DNA of 64,000 nt from positions 106,059,222 through 106,123,221 of the forward strand of contig NC_059075.1 in the NCBI RefSeq assembly GCF_020497125.1, read 5' to 3'. The notes under the pieces are model-generated. The model was not told where the DNA came from. It saw only the letters and a program-made list of their open reading frames with translations, and searched no databases. How positions within the stretch are numbered: position 1 is the stretch's first letter; the number at the start of each line of letters is the position of its first letter. Source of the stretch: Mauremys mutica. Its lineage: Eukaryota > Chordata > Testudines > Geoemydidae. Shown here in pieces: positions 33,991 through 46,244 of the stretch. A program made the translations under genes and the position numbers.

Positions 33991-35183
33991 TCCTAGAATA
34001 ACACTGATTTTGTAAAATAATCCACCCAACCAAGTTTCTTCATTAGCAATATCAAATAAAGATTTATTTTTTTTAACCATATAGTAACTCTGCATATAAT
34101 AACTCTGATCTTGCAATGGATATAGTGATGATAGCAGGAGACGTTTGTTGTGATTAATCTATGATAGTGTGGAGTACAGAAGATGTTTGTTATGGTCAAG
34201 TTGTACAATTCTTATTACAGCAATAGAAATTCACATGGTCTTGGATTCCTCCAGGATGGAGACATCTGTGAGACCGTAATTTGTCATAGTCATGAACTTT
34301 GTATTTTGCAGCTTGCTCATAACTGCAGTATGTGTTTCTTCTGGAGCAACAACGTCAATATTATTCACCTTAAGAACTCTTGAAAGATAGTCACGCTTAG
34401 CATGACAGACCTTGCACATGAAGTTGAGCTGGTCCCACAGTTCTCTGGCCTAATGACTGTCCCATTGGGAATAAATACTTACAGTTATTAGGTCAGAGAG
34501 ACAACGCACATGTGTTTCTGTAGTGCAGTGATTAGAGCACCCACCTGGGAGATCCAGGGTCCAGCCCCACATCAGAATATCCCACAGCTTAGTGACTAGA
34601 GCATTGCTCCTGAGAAGTGTCGGATACCCCTATTCAAATCCTTTCTCCCACTTTCCCTGACCGGGGGGAATTGGACCTGGGTCTCCCACATGCCTGGTGA
34701 GTCCTCTAATCACTATGCTAAAAGTCATAAGGCTGGCTCTGCTGCTGCCTCCTCTGGGTTTTGAATAGGACCGAATGTAGTAGGCAACCTCAGAACATCA
34801 GGCCCTGCATGTGACTTGGGCGGCCAAATGTCTATCTTCTCCTGGTTTGTGAATCACTGGGACTTAGCCCTTCCTAAGTATCTGGACACCTAGAGGGGGG
34901 CAGCAGTGTGCATGCTCAGAGACAGAAACTTAGGTGCCTAGGGAACTATTACCTTGAAAGTTTGAGCAGTTACAGGGGTTGGGCAGGAGTTTTGTGCATC
35001 ATAAGGGAGCCAAAACTGAGACTTAGAAATGTAAAATAGGGACTTAAGCACCTAGCTCCTTTTTTGCATTGACCCCTAAGAGCCTGATCCAAGGCCTGTT
35101 GAAATTCATGAGAGTCTGTCCTCAAGCGCTATGAAAATAGCTGGTAGTACACACAGACTGAAGGCTCAAAGTCAGTTTTATAG

Positions 35184-36985
35184 AATCATAGAATTGTAGG
35201 GCTGGAAGGGACCTGATGAGGCCATCTAGTCCAGCCCCCGGTGCTGATGCTGAACCAAGTATATCTAGACCATTTCTCACAGGAGTTGGTCCAACCTGTT
35301 GTGTTGGCTTACAATGCTTAGTTTACATTTGATAGAGAGGTACACGTCTTACTTACTTACTTACCACGACTGGAAGAAATCTGTTTTCTCTTTGGTGGGT
35401 GACAGATTTCAGAACATATTTTCAGTATATATACAGCTCCTTAAATATCATTTACACGTACATCTCATAAACATAAAAATGATCAGCATGATCCTGGCTT
35501 TCATTTAAGACTTCATGTGATATTCTGTATGGATAAATACTCTGAAGGCAGTGTGTTAGACGTAGTGACTATCAGGCCAATTAAGAGTTGTTGGTACTCA
35601 ACAGTGAACCCTTTGCCAGAAGACATCAATGGGACTCCGTGTCCCAGTGTCATCCGCACATTTTATAAGCATACTCTCCATCCAGTCAGCCAAGTCATTA
35701 ATGAAAATGTTGAATACCACCAAACCCAGGACAGTCCTATGGGACCTCACTAGATATGTCCTCTCAGCTTCACAGCAAACCATTAATAACTGCTATTTAA
35801 CTGGTCTTTCAGCAAGCTGTGTACCCACCTTATAGTAAATTAATCTAGACAACGCATTTCCTAGTTTGCTTATGAGATTACCCTATGGGACTGTGTCAAA
35901 AGCCTTACACAAAGCAACATGTATTATGTCTACTGTTCTCCTCCCCCGCGAATCCCTTAGACTGATAACCCAGTGAAAGAAGTAAATTAGGTTGATTTAG
36001 CATGATCTGTTCTTAACAAATCCATGTTGGCTATTACCTTTTATCCTATTATCCTCTAGGTGTGTACAAATTTATTGTTTAGTAATGTATATCTTTCCAG
36101 GTATTAAAGTCAGACTAACTGGTCTATATTTCCCCAGGTCTTCTTTGTTCCCCTTTTTAAAGATAGGCACTTTATTCTGCCATTCTCTAGTCCATCTTTC
36201 ATGAGCTCTTGAAGATAATCGCTAATGGTTCCAAGATTGCTTCAGCTAGCTCCTTAAATACCCTAGTCTGAATTCTATCAGGCCCAGCCAACTTGAATAC
36301 ATCTACATTATTTAAATATCCTTTAACTTGTTCTTTCCCTTGTCTGGCTTGTGTTCCTCCCCCTTAGTGTTAAATTGTGACAAGATGCTTAAAACAATAT
36401 TATCATTTTAGTGAAGACTGAAGCAAAGTTAGATGTTAACTTCTCAGCCTTCTTTATGTAGTCTGTTATCTCTTCTACCCTGCTAAATAGTGGGCCTACA
36501 TTTTCCTTTGTCTTTCTCTTGCTATAATTTATTTATAGAACCTCTTCTTATCGCCTTTTATGTCTCGTGAAGTGTAACTCACCGAATCCCTTAGCCTTTT
36601 CGATTTCACTCCTACATGCTCATGCTATTCTTTTGTACTCATCCTCAGTAATTTGATCATGTTTTCACTTTTTGTAGGATTCCTTTATGATTTTAAGCTC
36701 ATTAAAGGGCTCATGATGGAGCCCTATCAGTATCTTACTTTTCTTCCTATCTTTCCTTCACATCAGGATACTTTGCTGTGCATCTTTAATCTTGTTTCTT
36801 TGGGAAACTGCCAGCTCTCCTGAGCTCCTTTTTTCCCTTAGATTTTCTTTCCATGGGGCCTTACCTACCAGTTCTCTGAGTGAGTAAAAATTTGTTTTTT
36901 TGAAGTCCATTGTCCTTTTTCTGCTGCTCTCTCCTCCTTTTCTTTAGAATCATGAAATCTATCATTTGAAGACCACCTTCAGTCT
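35184..36985 (-). mobile_element. CR1-like LINE tract, copy 2, degraded
   Basis: Near-identical to 22598-24420, including the relic [20 protein letters not shown] at 35598-35783 on the minus strand. Carried by the large duplication. Confidence 0.7.
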
Positions 36986-37042
36986 TCTACCTTCAGATTC
37001 CCAACCAACTCTGTTCTGCTTTTCAGTTTCAAGTCTAAAATA

Positions 37043-38219
37043 ACAGGTTTCAGTGTTAGCCATGTTAGTATTTGCTGTATTAGCAAAAAAAACCAAAAAA
37101 CGAGGAGTCCTTGTGGCACCTTAGAGACTAACAAATTTATTTGGGCATAAGCTTTTGTGGGCTAGAACCCACTTCATCAGATGTATGAAGTAAAAAATAC
37201 AGGAGCAGGTATCAATACATGAAAGGATGGGGGTTGCTTTACCAAGTGTTAGGTCAGTAGTTAGGTTAGGTCAGGCCACCTACTACAAGACAGGTCCAAC
37301 AAAGAAAGTTACAGAACACCAATAGCTGTCACCTACAGCCCCCAACTAAAACCTCACCAGTGCATCATCATGGATCTACAATCTATCCTGAAGGACAATC
37401 CCTCACTCTCACAGACCTTGGGAGACAGGCCAGTACTCGCTTCCAGACAGCCCCCAACCTGAACCAGCAACTACACACCACACAACAAAAACACCAACCC
37501 AGGAACCAAACCCTGCTACAAACCCTGGTGCCAACTCTATCCACATATCTGTTCAAGGGACACCATCATAGGTCCTAATCACATCAGCCAGACCATCTGG
37601 GGCTTGTTCGCCTGCACATCTACCAATGTGATATGTGCCAGCAATGCCCCTCTGTCATGTACATTGGCCAAACTGGACAGTCTCTACGCAAAAGAATAAA
37701 TGGACACAAATCTGACATCAGGAATCATAACATTCAAAAACCAGTAGGAGAACACTTCAATCTCTCTGGTCACTCAATAACAGACCTCAAAGTAGCAATT
37801 CTTCAACAACAAAAAACTTCAAAAACAGACCAACGTGAATCTGCAGAACTGGAATTAATTTGCAAACTAGATACCATCAGATTAGGCCTGAATAAAGATG
37901 GGGAGTGGATGGGTTATTACAAAACCTAAGCTTAATTTCCCCAATTCTAAATTCTCCCTACTGTTACTCACACCTTCTTGTCAACTGTCTGTAATGGGCC
38001 ACTGTCTAACCACTTCAAAAGTTATTTTTCCTCCCTTAATATCCTGCTGTTAATTGTTTTATCTTGTTAGATTGACTTAACAATTGGTAAAGCAACCCCC
38101 ATCCTTTCATATATTTATACCTGCTCCTGTATCTTTTACTTCATACATCTGATGAAGTTGGTTCTAGCCCACGAAAGCTTATGCCCAAATAAATGTGTTA
38201 ATCTCTAAGGTGCCACAAG
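37043..38219 (+). mobile_element. Penelope-like element remnant, copy 3, best GIY-YIG
   Basis: The most intact copy. An open frame at 37633-37929 (98 codons) reads MCQQCPSVMYIGQTGQSLRK, later PVGEHFNLSGHSITDLKV, and ends ELICKLDTIRLGLNKDGEW then MGYYKT. This covers the YIG motif, the conserved Arg/His helix and a C-terminal Glu, the general outline of the GIY-YIG nuclease of Penelope-like elements. RT is absent, so the element is non-autonomous. Terminal inverted arms are as in copy 1. Confidence 0.75.
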
Positions 38220-39257
38220 TCTAAAATGGTTGCCCTGCCCCCAGTTACTTCCTTCAGCTTCTGACATGAGAAATTGTCCCCAGTACATTGCAAGAATTTA
38301 TAGGATATTTTGTATTTTGCCTTGTTACTTTTCCAACAGATGTCTGAGTAGTTAAAGTCTCCATTACTTGTGTTTTAGTTATTTCTGTTGTTTGTTCTAT
38401 AAATGCCTCATCTACCTCATCCTGATTAGTGGTCTATAGTAGACCCCTAGCATGATATTGCCAGTTGTTTGTTCCCCTCTTTTATTGTCACCCAGAGACT
38501 TTCTACTGGTCTGCCTGTCACCTCCTTGTGGACCTCAGTACGAGTGTAAATATTCTTGATGTATAATGCAATGTCCCCTCCTTATGTTGTTACACTGTAT
38601 GTACAAGCTAGTCTAGCCGGTCCTCCACAGTGGAGTAACCTGCACTGATATATAGGGATTCACAGCAGGTTGAACAACAGAAACTCATTATAGCAGTAGA
38701 ATAAATTCACGTTCTCTGGACCATGAAAAAGGAAAGAACAAAATATGGGCCCGCCAGTCCAATGGGCCCATTGTAACTTTATCCCACATGATGTGAAAAA
38801 TGCCGGTTTTATTTGTGTAAATATCAAAACAGTTCTTGGAAATTTACAAACCTATTTGTTTTATTGTCTAACAGTGATTCCACAAGTTACCTATGTTGCA
38901 TACAAGAAATTGTTTTTTAAATGCAATTCTAATAACTTCATTTTTTATTTCATCACATGCCCTCTTGCCCTGTATCATGGAAAGGATAAATAAATACATT
39001 TCCTGCCGTAGCAATAACAACAATAAATTCCCTGAAACCATGTTAGTCTACAACACTGTGAATAATGTATAACGTGGACAAGAAGCCAAATGATGCATTG
39101 TAACTGACTTACGACTAATCTGAATTAGGAAATGGACAGAGATACTTTTTCAGATTTATATTGCCAAATATAAGTACTATTTTTTTCTTAAATACTGTTT
39201 GTTTTTTTGGAAAGTATTCCTGGTCTGGTATCAATAAATGTATTTTTCCTCCAACAG

Positions 39258-39534
39258 CTCCCAGTCCCAATTTGTAGCATTCAAGTTATAAATCTTGGTA
39301 CAAGACAATTAAATTTAACCTTGCAAAACAATGATATTGTTGCTTCTGAGTACACCCATAGGATTGGCATCATTTCAGAAAATAATACTTCTTATGCTAC
39401 CAACCAAACATTCCAAACCACATATGTTGTAATTAAATGATTAGAGCCTGGTATTTTCTGTACATTTGAAATATTTCCTTTAGCAGCAGATAATAAGACT
39501 GAAGGACACTCAAACAGAACAAGCACATATACAA
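39258..39534 (+). pseudogene. PTPRJ: FN3 pseudoexon X5, with extra stop
   Basis: 277 nt: it keeps three bases (GATAATAAG) that X1-X4 lack (GATAAG), so it branches before them. It shares the acceptor-proximal extra base and the GC donor. In addition TGA at 39438-39440 interrupts the otherwise open frame. Entering in phase 1 gives TAG within seven codons. Confidence 0.78.
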
Positions 39535-39689
39535 GCGCATATATTTGAAATGTCCATTTTTAAAGGTACCTTTTCTCCCAATATCTCTATTAATAATGTT
39601 TAAGAATTTTGCTGGAGGGTGGTCCTACACGTTTTCCTAAATACTACTCTCTCTCTAAAAATGTATGTGTTTTTGTTTTCCCCAAACAG

Positions 39690-39962
39690 AGCCCAGTCCA
39701 GTTTCTGACATCCAGGCCACAAATATCGGCACAGAACAAGTGACCTTAACATGGGAAAACAATGACACTGCTTCTCCTAATTACACATATGTGATATACA
39801 CTGATGGGAATGGAATTTCGCGTACTCGGAACCAAACCTCCCAAAACAAAACTGCTGTAATTCGGGGATTACAGCCTGGTACCCTTTATAACTTCACAAT
39901 AGTTCCACTAGCAGCGGATAACATGACTGAAGGAGACCCAAAAGTCATACACATCTATACAA
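39690..39962 (+). CDS. PTPRJ: PTPRJ FN3 exon Y5
   Basis: Intact 273-nt FN3 exon, acceptor TTTTCCCCAAACAG, donor A|GTAAGT, phase 1 on both sides. Private features are NDTASPNYT and ISRTRNQT. It keeps Glu in TWENND like Y1 and Y6, and VIYTDGNG and EGDPKVIHIYTS like Y4. It has the same extracellular FN3 role as the other Y exons. Confidence 0.82.
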
Positions 39963-40845
39963 GTAAGTAATAGAAAGATACAGTACATGTTGCTTACAAT
40001 TAAATACACTCTTTCTTTTCTCTATTACCCCTTCCCCCAAGTTGTGTATTCATTTATGTAATAAAAATACTCCATATTGTCATCTTGTCTCCTCTTATGT
40101 GCTCCAGCCTTTCCATTTCTGTTAGAATAAAAGTTTGGCTGTGAAAGCATGTGAGATTATCAAATCACTGATTGGAAATTAGCTCATTTTTCATTCTGAA
40201 TATTTCAGACGTGGAACCTATGTCCTGTTCACTAGTGGGGCCAAGCTCTGCTCAGCACAAACCTAAATGATACTGGTGCTCAGAGTATATCTAAACCTGG
40301 AGCTGGGGTGTGTGATTCCCAGCTCAAGGAGACATGCTTGCATGCTAAAAGCAGAGTGTAGCCATGGTGGTGAGAGCGGCAGGATGGACTAGCTGTCCTG
40401 AGTATGTCTTATGGTCTTTAATGGGCATGTACTCAGGGTGGCTAGGCGATTCCTCTACCAGTGCTGCCATGGCTACACACTTTTTTAGTGTGCTAGCTCA
40501 ATGAGAGCTAGTACACGTATGTCTCCTTGAACTGGGAATTACACTTCCAGCTCCCAGTGTAGACATCCGCTAAGACACATCTTTGTTCTTCTAATGCTGA
40601 GGCTGGTGGAGTACAGTTGAGTTCCACCACAACCTAGAGCAGCTTAAGGGTTGTGCTAAGGGCTAGATTTTCAAAGGTATTCAGGCACGTAAAGATGCAG
40701 ATAGGTGCCTAATGGTATTTTTTAGGCACCTTATCTGCATCTTTAGGTGTCTAAATATCTTTGAACGTTTAGCCCTAAATCCCTCTGGCAGTAGTGGCCC
40801 CTATGAAGCATTTTGCCAGCTGGGGATCACTCAAGTGCAGGACCT

Positions 40846-41170
40846 CAGGGCTGCCCAGAAGATTCAGGGGGCCTGGAGTCTTCGGCGGTGGGTCCCAGGG
40901 CGGAAGGACCCCCCGCCGTCGAAGACCTGCCCCGGGACCCGCTGCCGAAGTGCCGGAAGGACCCCCCGCCGCAGGTCTTCGGGGCACTTCGGCGATGGGT
41001 CCCAGGGCGGAAGCACCTCCCGCCGCCGAATTGCTGACGACGACCCGGAGTGGAAGAAGCTCTGGGGGCGCTCGTTCCAGGGATCCCATAACATACTCTC
41101 GTGGGGGCCTCTGCTGGGCCCGGAGACTGCGGCAAATTGCCCTACTTGCCCCCCACTCTGGGCGGCCCTG
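40846..41170. mobile_element. CAGGGC-type hAT MITE, unit 3 copy
   Basis: 325 bp with an internal deletion relative to the Y4 copy, flanks CAGGACCT (40838-40845) and CAAGACCT (41171-41178). Confidence 0.8.
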
Positions 41171-41930
41171 CAAGACCTGTGTCATACCACTACACTTGAA
41201 AGAGATAAGAGGGCAGATGGGGCACTGGATGGGTAGCATAGAGACACCTATGCCAGTTCAGTCCCCACAGGAGTTTCCCTAAGTCTGTAACATCAAAAAT
41301 ACCTCATTCAGAGCACTTTCCAGGTGCTGTGCACTGCCTCAGAACTGCAAAACTGCTAGAAGGGGAGCTGAAGGTCTGTCCCAATCTCTCACACACACAT
41401 ATTTACATTCTGAATTTTCTTGTTACTATTTCACAGGTTTTTATCTAGGTGTATCTTAGTGATGAACTGTTAGGAACACAAAATTGTGTAGATTGGCAAA
41501 AAATATTGTTTGTTTTGTTTTGCTTCTAGCAATGGAAATAATCAATACACTTGTACCTAATTTAACCTGAAGAGACCCTTTCTCCCTGATAGGTAGCCCA
41601 ACTAGTGTTTCTCTCCAATGGATTAACTGCATTTTGTTATGTCTCTTAACCTGTAGCTAGCTGACATGGTTCTCTTCTACTTTTGTATGTTGTTGGAAAG
41701 TCCGTGCTTTGTCAAATATGACAAAGGCAGTTTTTCATGCCTCCTGTGTTTCTTCCCACTGTTGTGCTAGGATAGTTTAGAATTTATCAAGTCACAGTGA
41801 CAGTGGGAATGTTTCCTGGAACTCCTATAACCGGAAAACATAAAATACTATGTTCTATATATGAAGCCAAGGAACACAGGACCAGTTTTATTAAAGTATT
41901 CAGATACTTGCAGGGGCAAATAACATAAGA

Positions 41931-42695
41931 ACAGCCATACTGGGTCAGACTAAAGGTCCATCTAGCTCAGTTTCTTGTCTTCTGACTGTGGCCAATGCCA
42001 GGTGCCCAGAGGGAATGAACAGAACAGGTAATCATCAAGTGATCCATCCCCTGTCACCCATTCCCAGCTTCTGGCAAATAGAGGCTAGAGACACCATCCG
42101 TGCCCATCATGGCTAATAGCCATTGATGGACCTATCCTCCATGAATGTATCCAGTTCCTTTTTGAACCCTGTTATAGTCTTGGCCTTCACAACATCCTCT
42201 GGCAAGGAGTTCCACAGGTTGACTATGCCTTCTGTGAAAAAAAATACTTCCTTTTGTTTGTTTTAAACCTGCGGTCTCTTAATTTAATTTGGTCATGCCC
42301 AGTTCTTGTGTTATGAGAAGCAGTAAATAGCACTTCCTTATTTACTTTCTCCACACTAGTCATGATTTTAGAGACCTCTATCACAGCCCTCCTTAGTCGT
42401 GTTTTTTCCAAGCTGAAAACTCCCAGTCTTATTAATCTCGCCTCATATGGCAGATGCTCCATACCTGTAATCATGTGTCTTGCCCTTTTCTGAACCTTTT
42501 TGAATTTCAATATATCTTTTTTGAGATGGAGTGACCACATCTGCATGCAGTATTCAAGAAGTGGGTGTACCATGGATTTATATAGAGACAATATGATATT
42601 TTCTGTCTTCTTACCTATCTCTTTCTTAATGATTCCCAAGATTCTGTTCACTTTTTTGACTGCCGCTGCACATTGAGTGGATGTTTTCAGAGAAC
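41931..42695 (-). mobile_element. CR1-family LINE 3' part
   Basis: The minus-strand frame at 42223-42651 encodes a 142-residue LINE ORF2 tail (RILGIIKKEIGKKTENIILS, then MVHPLLEYCMQMWS). The 3' untranslated end is to the left, with CATACTGGGTCAGACTAAAG. It is largely open, so relatively young. Confidence 0.75.
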
Positions 42696-43228
42696 TATCT
42701 CATGCTTTAATTTTAAGTGAATGTGTACTCCTGAAAGTTGCAGAATTGACATCCCTGTAGACTGAAGTCCTCTCTGTCTATGCTATAGGCAGGGGAAGTG
42801 CAAAATTCCCCCTGTCAGCAAGCTTGACCTTTGCACTCTGCTTTCTAAGAGGAAAGGAGCCAGTGCATTTTCCATGACTGTTCACTTATTGGTCTCTCTG
42901 AGATTACCACTGACACTGATTCCAGTTGTGATAGTGGCTTATATGGAATAGAATTGATCTGTTGAATTGACTATGGCTAGCAACTCTCTTCACTCAGGTC
43001 ACCAAACAGCCAGCAGGCTACAGTGGTTTACAATCATGAGCCTGAGCTGAAATCATACTGGTGATGTAAAGGTGACAGGCACTGCCTTACATTACCATTT
43101 CCATACAATCCCCTCCCAGAGTTGAATCTCATTACACAAAATCTTAATGTTTTCTGCCAATTTTTTTTCTTTATGCAATTAGTCTTTCTGTGATAAAGAT
43201 AAACTACCTCTTTCTGTTTCTTAAGCAG

Positions 43229-43494
43229 AACCTAGTCCAGTTTTTAATATCTGGGTTACAAGCATCCTTGCATGTGAAGAAAACTTTGGCAAAATGATGA
43301 TAGTGCTGCTTCTGAGTACAATTACAGGATACACATTGAAAATGAAACTTCACCAGTTGGGAATCAGACCTTTAAAACCATGTGTGCTGTAGTTATAGAT
43401 GTAGAACCTGGAACCTCTTACAAGTTCCCAATATTTCCACTAACAGCAGATAATAAAAGTGAAGGAGACCCAAATGCCACAAACATCTGTATAA
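43229..43494 (+). pseudogene. PTPRJ: FN3 pseudoexon X6
   Basis: Diverged relative of the X exons, with acceptor TTCTTAAGCAG and a weak donor (A|GTCAC). Length is 266 nt, not a multiple of three. An internal deletion in the segment after the conserved GTTACAAGC shifts the frame before the SEYNYR-like region. The downstream part still reads VIDVEPGTSYKFPIFPLTAD in another frame. It has GATAATAA like X5. This is an old, independently dead FN3 exon. Confidence 0.7.
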
Positions 43495-44240
43495 GTCACA
43501 GTCACACACAGTTCTTTCAGCTAAATATCTATTCGGTACTTCTGAGAGCTGTTTGTTCACCTAGGCTTCTTCATTCAATATACTTTCATGTACATATAGC
43601 ATTTGAGTTCATGAGTTTGTAATTTATTCAATCTGATACATTCTTGGGGAGAAAAAAAATCTAAAATCTAGGTGTGTTCATAATTAGAGAAGTCAATCTC
43701 TAAATTAGCTATTTTTACAACAGCAGTGGTTGGGGCTTCTGAGAGTAGAGGCTAAATCATTTTTGTTAAGGGTGAGATCCACTGCACTTATACACGGCTC
43801 AAATAATCAGACTTTGTGATGAGTCGGGGTATTGCGCATTGATGAATCTGCTGGACCAGATGGGACCCAGTGTGGTAATTCCTATGGAATGCATGGGGGT
43901 TGGAGAGGCAAACTTCATTATTGTGTCTTGCTGTTCCCTTTCTATTTCTCACGGTGTTACATCAAGACTTTCCATTCCCATCCTCCTATTCAAAACTGTC
44001 CTTTCCTTCTTAATGCTCACAATAGGCTCTTCCCTCCTAAATTTATGCCAGACCCGGATTAACTGATTGACACTTAAAGGAGGGGTTGTGGGAAGCACTG
44101 TGAAAATTCTGTTGGAGGCTATAAATTAATGGAGTCCCGCATTTAGCATCAGATATGTATAAAGCAAAAAAAAAAATCCCCTTTGATAAGTTTCATTCTA
44201 ATATATCTGGCTGACCTGTGGGTGTGAAACTCAGTGCAAT

Positions 44241-44478
44241 CAGGGCCAGCTCCCGGGTTTTCCCTGCACCAAGCAGCGGGGGGGGCGGGGGACCGTGGTC
44301 ACAATCGGCGACATTTTGGCAGCAGCTCCACTGCACTGCTTTCTTCTTCAGCGTCACTTCGGCAGCAGGTCCTTCCCTCGGAGAGAGACCGAGGGACCCA
44401 CCGCTGAATTGCCGCGGAAGAGTCCTACGTGCCGCCCCAAGCACCTGCTTGCTGAGCTGGTGCCTGGAGCTGACCCTG
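44241..44478. mobile_element. hAT-like MITE, TSD AGTGCAAY
   Basis: Termini CAGGGCCAGCTCC and GGAGCTGACCCTG are inverted, with flanks AGTGCAAT (44233-44240) and AGTGCAAC (44479-44486). The paralogous site at about 9260 is empty. Confidence 0.85.
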
Positions 44479-44679
44479 AGTGCAACACTGAGAGACTCTA
44501 ATGGCATATTTGGAATGATGATCTTCTTTTATATAGTCTTCTAATTGTAATCTTTGCAACTGTCTGTATAACTGCCCATATTATAATGCAATCTAGCTCC
44601 AGAATCTAACATTTAAAAGGCACATTTCTAGATTATTCCATATTCCGTATCGGAAAAGTCACTAAGATTTATGAAAATA

Positions 44680-46244
44680 ACAGATGTAGAATCCTAGGGT
44701 TGGAAGAATCAGGGTTGGAAGGGACATCATCTGGTCCAACCCCCTGCCCAAAGCAGGACCAGTCCCCAGCGAAATCATCCCAGCCAGGGCTTTGTCAAGC
44801 CTGACCTTAAAAACCTCTAAGGAAGGAGATTCCACCACCTCCCTAGGTAACCCATTCCAGTGCTTCACCACCCTCTTGGTGAAAAAGATTTTCCTAATAT
44901 CCAACCTAAACCTCCCCCACTGCAACTTGAAACCATTACTCCTTGTTCTGTCATCTGCTACTACTGAGAACAGTCTAGATCCTCTTTGGAACCCCCTTTC
45001 AGGTAGTTAAAAACAGCTATCAAATCCCATCTCATTCTTATCTTCTGCAGATTAAACAATCCTAGTTCCCTCAGCCTCTCCTCATAAGTCATGTGCTCCT
45101 GCCCCCTAATCATTTTTGTTGTCCTCCACTGGATTCTTTCCAGTTTTTCCACATCCTTCTTGTAGTGTGGGGCCCAAAACTGGACACAGTACTCCCAGAT
45201 GAAGCCTCACCAATATCGAATAGAGAGGAATGATCACGTCCCTTGATCTGCTGGCAATGCCCCTACTTATACAGCCCAAAATGCCATTAGCCTTCTTGGC
45301 AACAAGGGCACACTGTTGACTCATATCCAGCTTCTCATCCACTGTAACCCTAGGTCCTTTTCTGCAGAACTGCTGCCTAGCCATTTGGTCACTACTCTGT
45401 AGCAGTGCATGGGATTCTTTCATCCTAAGTGCAGGACTCTGCACTTGTCCTTGTTGAACCTCATCAGATTTCTTTTGGCCCAATCCTCTAATTTGTCTAG
45501 GCCTCTCTGTATCCTATCCCTACCCTCCAGTGTATCTACCACTCCTCCCAGTTTAGTGTCATCTGCAAACTTGCTGAGGATGCAGTCCATGCCATCCTCC
45601 AGATCATTAATGAAGATATTGAACAAAACCAGCCCCAGGACTGACCTTTGGGGCACTCCGCTTGATACCGGCTTTCAGCTAAACATGGAGCCATTGATCA
45701 CTACCCGTTGAGCCCGAGGATCTAGCCAGCTTTCTATCCAACTTATAGTCCATTCATTCAGCCTATGCTTCTTTAACTTGCTGGTAAGAATACAGTGGGA
45801 GACCATATCAAAATCGTTGCTAAAATCAATGAACAACACATCCACCACTTTCCCCCCATCCACGGAGCCAGTTATCTCCTCATAGAAGGCAATTAGGTTG
45901 CCTTGCCCATGACTTGCCCTTGGTGAATCCATGCTGGCTGTTCCTGATCACTTTCCTCTCCTTTAAATACTTCAGAATTGATTCCTTGAGGACCTGCTCC
46001 ATGATTTTTCCAGGGACTGAAGTGAGGGTGACGAGTATGTAGTTCTCTGGATCCTCCTCCTTCCCTTTTTAAAAGATGGGCACTAAATTAGCCTTTTTCC
46101 AGTCATCCAGCACCTCCCCCGATCGCCACAAGTTTTCAAAGATAATGGCCAATGGCTTTGCAATCACATCTGCCAACTCCTTTAGCACCCTCTGATGCAG
46201 CGCGTCCGGCCCCATGGACTTGTGCTTGTCCAGCTTTTCTAAAT
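44680..46244 (-). mobile_element. CR1 LINE, 5'-truncated, minus strand
   Basis: The 3' end is at the left (inverse of GGTTGGAAGGGACATCATCT). Minus-strand frames give the RT region [20 protein letters not shown] with FADDTKL at 45420-45656, the EEITGSVDGGKVVDVLFIDF segment at 45675-45932, and the C-terminal [20 protein letters not shown] at 44662-44925. It is split over several frames by small indels. The paralogous site at about 9470 lacks it, so the insertion is well supported. Confidence 0.88.

Larger units (their letters stand above)
24448..37042. repeat. Tandem duplication unit 2 (about 12.6 kb)
   Basis: Same order as unit 1, but with the XY segment present three times and lacking the 1.45 kb equivalent to 19441-20885. 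Ends at the start of Penelope copy 3. Confidence 0.8.
37043..41285. repeat. Tandem duplication unit 3 (partial)
   Basis: Contains Penelope copy 3, X5, Y5 and the MITE array. After about 41285 it continues into unduplicated sequence related to the end of the older Y6 block (ACATCAAAAATACCTCATTC against about 49429). Confidence 0.75.
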
